A DNA stretch of 64,000 nt from Panicum virgatum (lineage: Eukaryota > Streptophyta > Magnoliopsida > Poales > Poaceae): positions 15,866,782 to 15,930,781 of the forward strand of contig NC_053139.1 in NCBI RefSeq assembly GCF_016808335.1, given 5' to 3'. Below are positions 43,374 through 53,787 of this stretch, in pieces. Made by a program: the position numbers and the translations under genes. Every line of letters starts with the position of its first letter. The first letter of the stretch is position 1. The notes under the pieces are model-generated. The model did not search any database. It was not told the DNA's origin and saw nothing but the letters and a program-made list of their open reading frames with translations.

Positions 43374-44870
43374 TGAGGTGTAAGGAAAATGGCCAGACAT
43401 TATTTGTGATTTTAGTGATTGAATAATAACATAATCATTGTGACTAATGTGTTTGTCAAGATATACCTTGAAGGTGTTTATAGGTTCCAAAGATGAAATG
43501 AAAGCTATTCAACTGGAAGTAAAAATAAACACTTAGAGAAATTCTATAGTTTCCAAATCATAGTAACAATTCAGAGAAAATGTTTCTAAGGTGTACAAAT
43601 GATCGCAAAGATCTAGGAAGAAAAGACCCGCGAAGAAAAAAAAGATAAAACAAGCACAGAACTTCACCGAAGCATTTGAACAATTCATTCGGTGAGGGGC
43701 ACAGGAAGCTTCATATCAATTTGTGACAAGGGCAATAGAAGCAGTAGGTATCGGAATGACCGACCCATTTGTTCATGTTCATCAAGGATACCACTGGACC
43801 AGTCAGTGTTAGTAGCTAAGAGGGAGATCGTCTCTAGAATTGGGAACTCATTCGGTCCTGTCTGTTAAGACAACCACAGAATTAGTCGATCGAGCTAAGA
43901 GGAAAGGAATGGCTCTGGAATGATCTACTCATTCGGTCATCTCCATGCAAGCGATCACCGGGCCCTTAGGTCAGTGGCCCAACAGCTAGTTGACATGGGC
44001 TTCACTGACTCATTTAGTGATACCACCTCTGCACCACCGAACCACCCGATGAGATGTAGAATTTCGACTATGAGTTGCAACGGCTAGTTTCTTGGTTGAG
44101 GCTATATATACACATATGCCCGGCCATTTGAAGGGTGTTACAGCTTGAAGAAGCTATAGGCTTGGTTGTCATACACATTCAAGTGCTCTATCCACCAAAT
44201 TGTTCAAGCGAAGATCAAGACAATTAGCAAAAGTCTTAGTTCTTGATTGGTGCTAGTTTAGGTCTCTTAACGTATTGCTTTTGGTGTTAGCTAAGAGATA
44301 GGCAAGGTTTGCACACCTCTTTGTTATCAATGCTTGCACGCACCAAGAGCTTGAAATTCTATGCTCATAAGTCTTGCGAGACCCTCCAACTGAGTTTGAT
44401 GGAGTGGTCGTCGGTGCCTATTAGAGGGAGGAGTGGTTGTCGGCTATTTGCCAAAGCTTTACCTAGTGAAGAGGGCATGTAGCACCCGAGAAAGGCAAGA
44501 CGGAGACCCACTTGCACTTGGGGAAGGCCCATTGGCTATACACAGAGTTACTTGACCCGGAGCTTGGCCCTTGCACGGGCATTCCCTCGCAATGAGCTCC
44601 AACGAGGATTAGTGGAAAGCATTCTCTATCTCATTTACATTCCGCATTACTTCTTGCACTTACTTTCCACGTTTATCTTTCCTAGATTTGTCATGTGTAG
44701 AAATAAATGTTCTAACATCTATTGAAGTGTTGTAGACTCATGCGGGATCTATGGCCTTTCATCAAACAAATTTCTGGCCTTGTTGCCAGTGAAGTAGGAA
44801 TAGGCAAATTGGACTCCCCAATTTGCACCTAGTAATAATACGGCCCGTGAGTTAACACAAGAAAATAAGA
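43374..44870 (+). repeat. LTR-like sequence, probable copia LTR fragment
   Basis: Plus-oriented. Its start (TTTGTGATTTTAGTGATTG, AATAACATAAT) resembles the start of the minus-oriented LTR ending at 53097. It holds a TATATATA box at about 44105-44112 in GAGGCTATATATACACA, and downstream phrases common in grass LTRs (GACGGAGACCCACTTGCACT). No second copy or target duplication was found, so it is a fragment or old solo LTR. Confidence 0.5.
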
Positions 44871-44875
44871 TATCT
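44871..44875. repeat. Target site duplication of solo LTR (left)
   Basis: TATCT, matched by TATCT at 53098-53102. Confidence 0.75.
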
Positions 44876-45295
44876 CGAAAGGAATCGGGTGCTCGTAGCC
44901 TAAGAGGGGGAGGGGGTGAATTAGGCAACTTAAAACCTTAACCTAAGGCTCCAACTAGTTTGCACATAAATTTAAACTATTGCATCCTATCTAGATGTGC
45001 AACTATGGTTTTTCTAGTGTGAAACTCTCATCCCAAAAAAGTTATGCAACCTAAAGCCAATCCTAGCTTGATCTACACTAATAATGTAAAGGCACACAAG
45101 TTGCAATATGAAATGCGGAAATGTAAAGAGGAGATGAGGGGAAGCAAACTCTTAACACAAAGATTTATCCCATGGTATCGGTAGGCACAAAGCCACTCTT
45201 AGTCCACGTTGTTGAAGCAATCAATCAAGGGGATCGCTTCTCGGACACCAAGCCTCTTCTCGGGATGCCTTGACTTGCCACCAAGGCTACACCAC
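44876..45295 (-). repeat. Solo LTR, part 1 (3' end of LTR)
   Basis: On the minus strand this is the LTR end, with the CACCCCCTCCCCCTCTTAGG and ...CCTTTCG finish common to Sirevirus-type LTRs (the final A has changed to G). It is interrupted by the gypsy element at 45296 and resumes at 52061. Confidence 0.7.
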
Positions 45296-46760
45296 TGTTG
45301 ACGCTCACTAACGATCATTTCCAAGCGTCAACTTGATCAGAAAATGCAAGTTGTGTTTTGGAGCTAATATGCAAGTTGCAAGCACACTTTGGCATGACAT
45401 AAAATTATAAAAAATATCAGAGCGACGATTCAGGCTCAAATGGACCAAGTGTAGCCCAAGAACCCAGTTCAAACCATTCAAGACAGGCCAAGACTAACGG
45501 GATTAGGACAAGGCAGCCCAGGATAGCCTGCTGGAAGAAGCTGGGGGCGGTTGGCGGCCCGGGCGGGCCAACCGACCTACCAGGTCGGCCGACCTGACCC
45601 GTGGGCCCCACCGCCTCATCCAAGCCACATGGTGCCTCCTCATAGGTCCCCCAGGTCGGTTGCAAGGGTCTCACCCTGTGGCTCCCTGCTATAAATTCAA
45701 GGGGGTAGAGATTATGACACACACACACACACCACACTTCCTCTCCTCTCTTACTCATCATGCATAGTCTTTAGGCTTAGTGGAGTTTAGGAGAAGTCTA
45801 GGAGTCTTAGAGTCGCCGGATCTGCTCGAGAGTCTGGTATGGGTTCATCTCTAGTTCTCTCTTGTAATATTCGGTTGTTTGTAAAAGAATTAGACTATGG
45901 TTACCGATATCTGCTCGAAGTATGTTCTGAGTTATCGGATATATGCTTCTTGATATGGTTGCGTTATTATTCAATGCTTGCATTGTATGATCACCCTGTG
46001 CTTGAGATGGTTCGTATTTCATGCTTAGAACTTTATCTACTGCTCCAGTATTCGTATGTTTGCTCTAGTGTGATGTCTGTCCATCCGGAGGGTGGGGGCT
46101 CCGCGCGGGACACTAGAGTATCCCTTACTAGTGTAGACATGGTGTCTAGATTAGTTAAGAGTTGCAGGATGTCAACTATACCCACGGTTTGTAGAGGTAG
46201 CCGGCAGGTGGTGACAGCCCTATCCAAGCCCGAGTAATCCTCCACATTCGGTATGGGGGTAGGAGGTACATAAAGCCGCTGGGGTGTACGGGCTCCTCCC
46301 GTTGCTTCGATAGCGGTCTCCCTATTGTGTAGTTTAATCTCTAATGATCTGACCAATGAGATAGTATAGATATAGCTAGCCTAGCACAGTTGACTCGAGC
46401 TCTAACTTCTGCCTTGCTCCCGGCCTAGAGCATCTTTTATCTTTCTTTTAATTATTTATCCAAGAGGGTAGTTTGTGTGTGTGTGTCACACTACCTCCTA
46501 CCATGTTATATATCTTACCCCTGTTTATGCATGATAATATCCAATCTAGATAAAGTTCATCAACTAGTCTATATCTCCTCACTCACTGCCTTCCCTGTGG
46601 AAATATAAATGACACCCCGGTATACTCCTGGGTAAAATGCTACAGCAGTATTCCATGCGCTTGCAGATTTATTCGTGGTTCATGAAATACTGCCACCCAA
46701 AATTGGCGTCTGCGGGCGTCATCACTGCTTTCCTGGTGGTGACGTTGGTAGGCGCCAACA
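45296..46760 (+). repeat. Gypsy gag-protease element, 5' LTR
   Basis: 1465 bp, TGTTGACGCTC...GCCAACA, with TATAAAT near 45690 and a CA microsatellite at about 45717-45735. It lacks a short segment present in the 3' LTR (around 50570-50645). Confidence 0.9.
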
Positions 46761-46768
46761 AGCATTTT

Positions 46769-46786
46769 TGGCGCTGCTACCGGGGA
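46769..46786 (+). promoter_or_regulatory. Primer binding site, variant tRNA-Asp type
   Basis: TGGCGCTGCTACCGGGGA, eight bases after the 5' LTR; three mismatches to the site of the LARD element at 17925. Confidence 0.75.
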
Positions 46787-46906
46787 AGGCACAGATTGAA
46801 GTATATAGACAAAGTGATGAACAAAATCGAAATTGATATTCGCTTGCTAAACAGGCTAACTTGGCTTTGCTTTCTTGTCTTTATTGATATGAAAACAGGG
46901 TAGTGT

Positions 46907-49084
46907 ATGACCGGTTTCGACTTGCTGCAAAACTTTCATTCCAATCCAGAGTCACTTTTGAGAAGAGTTCGACCTCATATCGTACCTCCTCAAATCTCAC
47001 TCTCGGCAGCCGAACCAGTCATCGCATCATCGTCAGCTCCTCGAGCTATGGCCCAGAAGACACTCCATGATTACTCTGCTCCGTCTGCTAACCAGGTCCC
47101 TACCGGGCCCGAGGTTAACACCGGAGGAGAAAATTTCGAGATCAAGACGGGTCTCATTATGATGGTGCAGGCCAACCCTTTCTGTGGCAAGGCCAATGAG
47201 GATGCCAGCGCTCATCTCCAGTAGTTCCTAGAGCTCTGCAGTACTTTTGTTATCAAGGGTGTATCACAAGATGCAATCAAGCTCCGTCTGTTTCCGTTCT
47301 CTCTCTTGGGGAGAGCGAAGCAGTGGTTTTATGCTAACAAGGTTGTTGTGGACACTTGGGACAAATGTGCCAAGGCGTTCCTCTCGAAGTTCTTCCCGAC
47401 GGGCAAAACCAATGCCCTTCATGGTCGGATTTTGAATTTCCAGCAGGCATCAAATGAGTCAATTCCTGAAGCTTGGGAGAGACTTTAGGAGTACATTCTA
47501 GCGTGTCCGCACCATGGAATGGACAATTGCCTCATTCTACAGAACTTCTGCAATGGGTTGACTCCGTCATCCCGTGATCATGTGGATGCCGCTGCGGGTG
47601 GAGCTTTCTTCTCGCTGACCATTGAAAGAGCTACATCACTGATCGAGAAGATGGTTTCCAACCAAGGTTGGAGCGATGATCGCCTCCAACCACGCCAGCG
47701 AGGTATGCACTCCGTCAAGGAGGCTGACATGCTTGCTATGAAGATTGATCACCTCCTCAAGAAATTTGAGGATTATTCCCAAGATAAGGCTCAAATGCAA
47801 ACACTTCAAGCCTTGGAAACTCGCATGACGTGCGAGGCCTGCGGGAATGTTGGACATTCGGGCGACAATTGCCCAGAAACCCAAGGGGAAGCCTTATTTC
47901 TCAATGGCAACAATGGGTTTCGTCCACAAGGAATTCAGGGGTGGAATTAACCACGCCCATACTATCAAGGAGGTAACGGAAGTTCAAATTCTTTCAATCC
48001 TAACCAGCCTACCTTGAGAGATCTTGTCTACGGTCAAGCGAAGATCAATGAGTCCCTTCAAAAGAAGTTGGCCGCTATAGACAAATCAATGTAGACCATC
48101 CAAGCCAAGATGGACGGATTCTCCACCGCTATGAAGAACCAGCTGAGTTTTAACAAGACGCTAGAAACTCAATTGGCTCGGCTAGCTACTGCTACATCTA
48201 CTGTTGAACCAGAGAAGATTCTGGGGCAACCCGAATCAACTCTAGAGAGTGTAAATGTCATCAATGCTACGTGGAAGGAGCCACTTAGCAAGACACCCCT
48301 CAGATATGCAGAAAAGCTCACACGCCTAAGAAGAGGTGCGTGGGGCGAGTTAGCAACCACAATAAGAGAAGAACCCGAAACCCCAGTGATCAGCTGCTCA
48401 ATCTTTGATTATGAATTTGATCACGCCTTGTGTGACCTTGGAGCCAGCGTCAACATCATGCCCAAGGTAACATTCGAAAAGCTAGGCTATCCATCAATTT
48501 TCCCTACTACTATGAGTGTTCAGCTGGTGGATTCCACGATAAGATATACCGAAGGAGTTGTGGAAAGGTTAATGGTAAAAGTCAAGAATACCTACATATT
48601 GGTGGACTTCGTAGTCCTTGATATGGAAGGAGATCTTGGGATCCCACTCATACTTGGACGACCATTTCTCAAGGATACAAATGCCAGAATTGATGTAGGG
48701 ACAGGAAGAATTAGCCTCCGTATCATGAAAAAGACCATGAAATTCATATTTCAAAACAAGAGGGATGTATTCCTAATTCATGAGGATAGTGAAAAACAGG
48801 GTTTATGGGCAGAACCCGATTGGGATGACCAAGACTATCACTCCCCCTCCAAGCCAGTTTGGGAGGATTGGGAGATTCATACTCCACCAACCGAGCCAGT
48901 GGAAGACGACCAGAAGATCCCTGACTTCATCACTAATACAGTATGGGAAGATCTAGAAATCGTCTATCTGACATCCGTGGATCCTATTCCTGCGCCGTCT
49001 ACGCCATCAAAGAAGACCAAGAAGGTATGGCGCAAGAAGAACAAGACGTCATCGACTGCTACTACTTCTCCAGGTATGGACTAA
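46907..49084 (+). pseudogene. Gypsy gag-protease polyprotein with four nonsense codons
   Basis: One frame runs from an ATG at 46907 to TAA at 49082-49084. Gag: retrotransposon-gag domain with IKLRLFPFSLLGRAKQWFY and FQQASNESIPEAWERL, then CPHHGMDN and GGAFFSLTIERATSLIEKM, followed by a CCHC knuckle (CEACGNVGHSGDNC, near 47830). Protease: the retropepsin loop CDLGASVNIMP (near 48430) and the flap-side ILGRPFLKD (near 48650). The frame is closed by TAG at 47222 and 47486, TAA at 47948 and TAG at 48092, and nothing else; all four lie where relatives commonly have Gln. The last part (48830-49084) is acidic then Lys-rich. Without these stops the frame would be continuous. RT and integrase never follow. 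Confidence 0.85.
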
Positions 49085-50502
49085 ACGACCTCAACCTTAT
49101 CAGGTATGGAGAAAGGTCTTGCTTTTTGGACCCTAAACCAAGAGCTAGCTTGGGGGAGATTCCTCCCCTAAGTCAACTGTATCCCTTTACTTGCTTTTGA
49201 ATAAAATTTGATAAAAACTTTCAGAAACAAAATAAAAATTTATTGCTTTATTTCCCTCATCATGCGCGGTAAGAATGTTTTAACTCCTTATGATAAGTTG
49301 AAAGGATGAGTTTTGCTTTGCTCTACCATGTCTATTGTGCCTAGTTTGAAAATAAGAGTTCTCTCAAGTTTAAATCTATTGGTTATGCAAATACCTTGCC
49401 CATGAACCTGAAAGTTCCATGGGTTGCATATGCTTGATCCAAGTATAAGTTGTTGTGAGTATAGATATGGTAAATAAGGTTGTGCAAGTTTGTTCTAGTG
49501 ATGCTTGAAATCTAGAGTTGTTTTCAAACAAAAATCTAAAAAGGCAAGTTTCCCAGTGATATGCAATGTCCTACTAGAGCCATATGTCATATTCCATGAA
49601 AAACCTTACACATATGCCGCTTGATGTTCTATTTAGTTTTGTCAAATTGTGTGATCCTAGTGAGATACTTTTCATGCTTTCTCGATCATAAGCACGTACA
49701 CGTCCCATCCATTCGCTACATTCCTACACTGGAAATTAGCACCACCATCCATCCATTCCACATTAATAAATGCTCCATGTCCTGGTGATCTCTCTCGTAG
49801 AACATCCCTGCAATGAAATAAAATCAGATTATGGTTGCCCCAAAAAGAGAAAAGATGGCATGCCAAAGAAGCATGACCCAAAAAAAAGAGAGAAAAGGGG
49901 TAGCATTATCTCAAAAAAAGAGACAAGGGATGAGTCGAGAGAGAAAACTATTGCCTCAAGGGGTAAGCCACATCCATCCATCCATCCATCTATCCATCCA
50001 TTCATACACTTGCACCTTTTGATCGAGATTGCATGACTTATTTCTCCATGGATCATCTCTTTGACTTTACAAAATATGAAATGCAAGTATGCCCCGTTCT
50101 TATCCTACCTTGAGCTCCACAAAAGCTTTGTAGTAGTAGGAAAGATCAAAGGCAGTTACTGCCCTGGTAAGGAAATACAAGTTGAGTGCCTCGAGAGAGT
50201 TATCCTGGAAACATTGCCATGTTTTCAAAAATCTTTCAAAAAGTACCTCCAGATGGATTGCAGATCTATGAGCAAGTAAGTACTACTCTATACACCGTTC
50301 TAACTCTCAACAGCCCAAGACAAGGAGACAGCTAAAAAGCCCCATGAAGGAGTACGGTAATTGTGCAAAGGTATGATAGCCAACTCATTTAAGCTTATAG
50401 ATGAATCTCTTTACTTCAGATTATGACATGACAGGTAAGGTACGAGTCAAAGTGATTTTTTGGTCAACAATCTGATTTGTCCTGCTTTGCTCGGGACGAG
50501 CA
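49085..50502 (+). other. Non-coding 3' interior of gypsy element
   Basis: No protein signature. Holds a CATC-type microsatellite at about 49971-50001. Near 49150 and 50510 the phrases AGCTTGGGGGAGAT and CAGCTTGGGGGATC show two polypurine-like tracts. Confidence 0.6.
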
Positions 50503-50522
50503 AAGGACAGCTTGGGGGATCT
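50503..50522 (+). promoter_or_regulatory. Polypurine tract of gypsy element
   Basis: AAAGGACAGCTTGGGGGATC region directly before the 3' LTR start at 50523. Confidence 0.65.
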
Positions 50523-52060
50523 TGTTGACGCTCACTAACGATCAATTCCAGGCGTTAACTTGATCAGAAAATCATGAGAGTTTGCATTTCTTACACGCAT
50601 TTGTATCCAATAAAGTCCCTAAACCACACTTTACCTTTTACAAAATGTAAGTTGTGTTTTGGAGCTAATATGCAGGTTGCAAGCACACTTTGGCCCGACA
50701 TAATATCACAGAAAATATCAGAGCGACGATTCAAGCTCAAATGGACCAGGTGTAGCCCAAGAACCTAGTTCAAACCATTCAAGACAGGCCAAGACCAACG
50801 GGATTAGGACAAGACAGACCAGGACAGCCTGCTAGAAGAAGCTGGGGGCGGTTGGCGGCCCGGGCAGGCCGACCGACCTACCAAGTCGGCCAACCTGGCC
50901 CGTGAGCCCCACCGCCTCATCCAAGCCACGTGGCGCCTCGTCATATGTCCGATAGGTCGGTTGCAAGGGTGTCACCCCGTGGCTCCCTGCTATAAACACA
51001 AGGGGGGCTAGAGATTATGACACACACACACACCCCACATTTCCTCTCCTCTCTTGCTCATCTTGCATAGTCTTTAGGCTTAGTGGAGTTTAGGAGATGT
51101 CTAGGAGTCTTCGAGTCGCCAGATATACTCGAGTCTGGTATGGGTTCATCTCAAGTTCTTTCTTGTAATATTTGGTTTTTTGTAATAGAATTAGACTATG
51201 GTTACCGATATCTGCTCGAAGTATATTCTGAGTTATCAGATATATGCTTCTTGATATGGTTGCGTTATTATTCAATGCTTGCATTATATGATCGCCCTGT
51301 GCTTGAGATGGTTAGTATTTCGTGCTTAGAACTCTATCAACTGCTCCAGTATTCGTATGTTTGCTCTAGTGTGATGTCTGTCCATCCGGAGGGTGGGGGC
51401 TCCGTGCTGGAAACTAGAGTATCCCTTACTAGTGTAGACATGTTGTCTAGATTAGCTAAGAGTTGCTGGATGTCAACTATACCCACGGTTTATAGAGGTA
51501 GCCGGTAGATGGTGACAGCCTTGTCCGAGCCCGAGTAATCCTCCACGTTCGGTATGTGGGGTAGGAGGTACATAAAGCCGCCGGGGTGTACGAGCTTCTC
51601 CGGTTGCTTCGATAGCGGTCTCCCTATTGTGTAGTTTAATCTCTGACGATCTGAACAATGAGATAGTATAGATATAGCTAGCCTAGCACAGTTGACTCGA
51701 GCTCTAACTTCTGCTTTTCTCCCGGCCTAGGGCATCTTTTATCTTTCTTTCATTTATTTATCCAAGAGGGTAGTTTGTGTGTATGTCACACTACCTCCTA
51801 CCATGTTATATATCTTACCCCTGTTTATGCATGAGAATATCCAATCTAGATAAAGTTCATCAACTAGTCTATATCTCTTCACTCAATGCCTCCCCTGCGG
51901 AAATATAAAAGACACCCCGGTATACTCCCAGGTAAAATGCTACAGCGGTATTCCGTGTGCTTGCAGATTTATTCGTGGTTCATGAAATACTGCCACCCAA
52001 AATTGGCGTCTGCGGGCGTCATCATTGCTTTCCCGGTGGTGACGTTGGTAGGCACCAACA
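50523..52060 (+). repeat. Gypsy gag-protease element, 3' LTR
   Basis: 1538 bp, TGTTGACGCTC...ACCAACA. It differs from the 5' LTR at scattered bases throughout, more than the two LARD LTRs differ from each other, which suggests an older insertion. Confidence 0.9.
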
Positions 52061-53097
52061 ACCTCCAAGGCTTGCGAGAAGTTCTCGGTCACCTTGGGCC
52101 CGCTTTCCTCTAATGAGCTTCTCCACAAAGGATGAGGGTCTCCACGTCCCCCGCACAAAAGCCATCAATGCCGCTCTACACCGAGCCGGAGTGTTGATGA
52201 CTTGCCGGCGAGCCTCCAATGCTCCAAGGGGCCAACGCACTAAGATACAAGCTTGAGCATCTATCAAGAACAACAAGGTTCAACACTTTGCTCATTCACT
52301 CAATCTTAAGCTAGCCTAGCACTCTCACTCACAAAGCATGTGCTAAACCTAAGTGTGTGATCAATATGCTCTTGGGTGGCTTGGAGAACATCTTCAATGT
52401 GTCTAGGGTTTCTCTCGGACTCCAGCACACTCAAAATGATCGTGGGAAGGAATATATAAAGCCACCAACTCAATAGAGCCATTGTTCCAACGGCTACAAA
52501 AATCCAGCATAGTGACGATTGATCCTCCTAACATGTAGTGGATTAACCAGCGAATGCACCGACGGTGTGTCGGTTTAACCGGTCATGAAGTCTTCTTCTC
52601 AGGCTGCGCAACATGCTCTCTGGATAATAGCGGCTAATGCGCTGACACTCTTTTCTTTGGTACCGGTTTAACCGATCGCACTGGCATTACTTGTGCCTTT
52701 GTAGCATTAACATGGCCAAAGCACCAACGCATGTAATATTTCATTTGTCGGTCCATACTTGTCATTTGCCCTTGCTCAACCATTACACATACCAATGCAC
52801 CGACCCGTTGTAGAAGACTAGTGTCGGTTTAACCAGCACTCTCATTTCATGCTGATGTGTCAAACTCGTCGCGGCTGTTGTTTGAATACTTCAAATATAT
52901 TCTATGTCTGCATTTCACTATGACTTGGACGTCTTGACAACAAATTGGACATCTTCGAGATGGTTTGAATTTTATCCATGGGACCTAGAAATCCTACCGT
53001 CTTGATCTCACAATATTGTTAGTTCCATTGATTAATTATGTTATTAGACAATCACCAAAATCACAAACACTGACTTAATGAGGCCATGTTCCTAACA
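52061..53097 (-). repeat. Solo LTR, part 2 (5' end of LTR)
   Basis: On the minus strand begins TGTTAGGAACATGGCC at 53097, with a TATATATTCC box near 52455 and several GGTTAAACC-type motifs. With part 1 it makes an LTR of about 1.45 kb flanked by TATCT. No internal domain or second LTR exists, hence a solo LTR. Confidence 0.75.
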
Positions 53098-53206
53098 TAT
53101 CTATAACGTACAAATGTCAAAAATGTTGATGCAGGCTCTGTTGTAGCATGCATAAGTTTCTAACAAATGTCACATCATTTATTTGTAAAACATCAAACAT
53201 TTCTTC

Positions 53207-53223
53207 CACTACTAGAGAAACGG
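53207..53223 (+). repeat. CACTA terminal inverted repeat (left end of copy 2)
   Basis: CACTACTAGAGAAACGG, the standard CACTA start, followed at once by the GC-rich subterminal array. The three bases before it are TTC. Confidence 0.88.
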
Positions 53224-53525
53224 TTTGTAGGGGCGGGTAGAATAGCATTTTTAGGGGCAGGCGCGATACCCGCCCCTGTCTCTCGCTGCTATAAATCGAG
53301 ATTTCTAGGGGCGGGTAAAGTGCCCACCCCTGTAAATGAGTTTTCAGGGGCGGGTCAAGGCATCAGCCGCCCCTGAAAAAGGAATTTCAAGGGCGGGCAA
53401 TGCCCTGACCCGCCCCTGAAAATGAGTTTTCTAGGGGCGGCTTGTCCCTTTAGCCGTCCCTGAAAATCCTTTTCCAGGGGCGGCTTGTGGCACAACCCGC
53501 CCTTGAAAATTGGTTCCCGCCCCAC
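53221..53525. repeat. CACTA subterminal repeat array (cluster A)
   Basis: About a dozen AGGGGCGGGT-type arms in alternating orientation, typically as TTTTCAGGGGCGG...CCGCCCCTGAAAA pairs with 10-14 bp loops. A TATAAATC-like box lies inside at about 53291. The array adjoins the TIR and is the likely binding region for the element's own DNA-binding protein. Confidence 0.85.
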
Positions 53526-53787
53526 CCATTTTTCAAATTTGTTTCCCGCCAATTTTTGTAAATTTGTTTCCTGCCAATTTTTACCAAATATGTTTCCCAC
53601 TTCTGGTTCGCGTGAATTTTTACATATCAAGCTAGCGCGCAATTGAGGATTTTCTGATCGAAGATGATTAAATATAACTAATTACAAATTTGAAACAAAA
53701 TTATAAAGAAAGTATCAGTACAGTGTATCATTAGAGTACATACATTCATCATGAAATTGCACATAGAATTAATTGCATAGTTTTGTC

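Larger units (their letters stand above)
45296..52060 (+). mobile_element. Gypsy-like LTR element carrying only gag and protease
   Basis: LTRs at 45296-46760 and 50523-52060. The primer site at 46769-46786 (TGGCGCTGCTACCGGGGA) is a variant of the tRNA-Asp type, and a purine-rich tract precedes the 3' LTR. Flanking bases are ACCAC (45291-45295) and ACCTC (52061-52065), a target duplication with one change. The interior codes for an Athila/Tat-like gag and an aspartic protease in one frame. No RT, RNase H or integrase is present, so it is a non-autonomous derivative. It sits inside a solo LTR. Confidence 0.9.

Noticed and set aside
48830..49084. Acidic and Lys-rich C-terminus of the gypsy protein as a separate gene
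   Set aside because: It is in frame with the protease and has no start or promoter of its own.
49971..50010. CRISPR-like array from regularly repeated CATC units
   Set aside because: It is a simple tetranucleotide microsatellite without spacers, in a plant retroelement.
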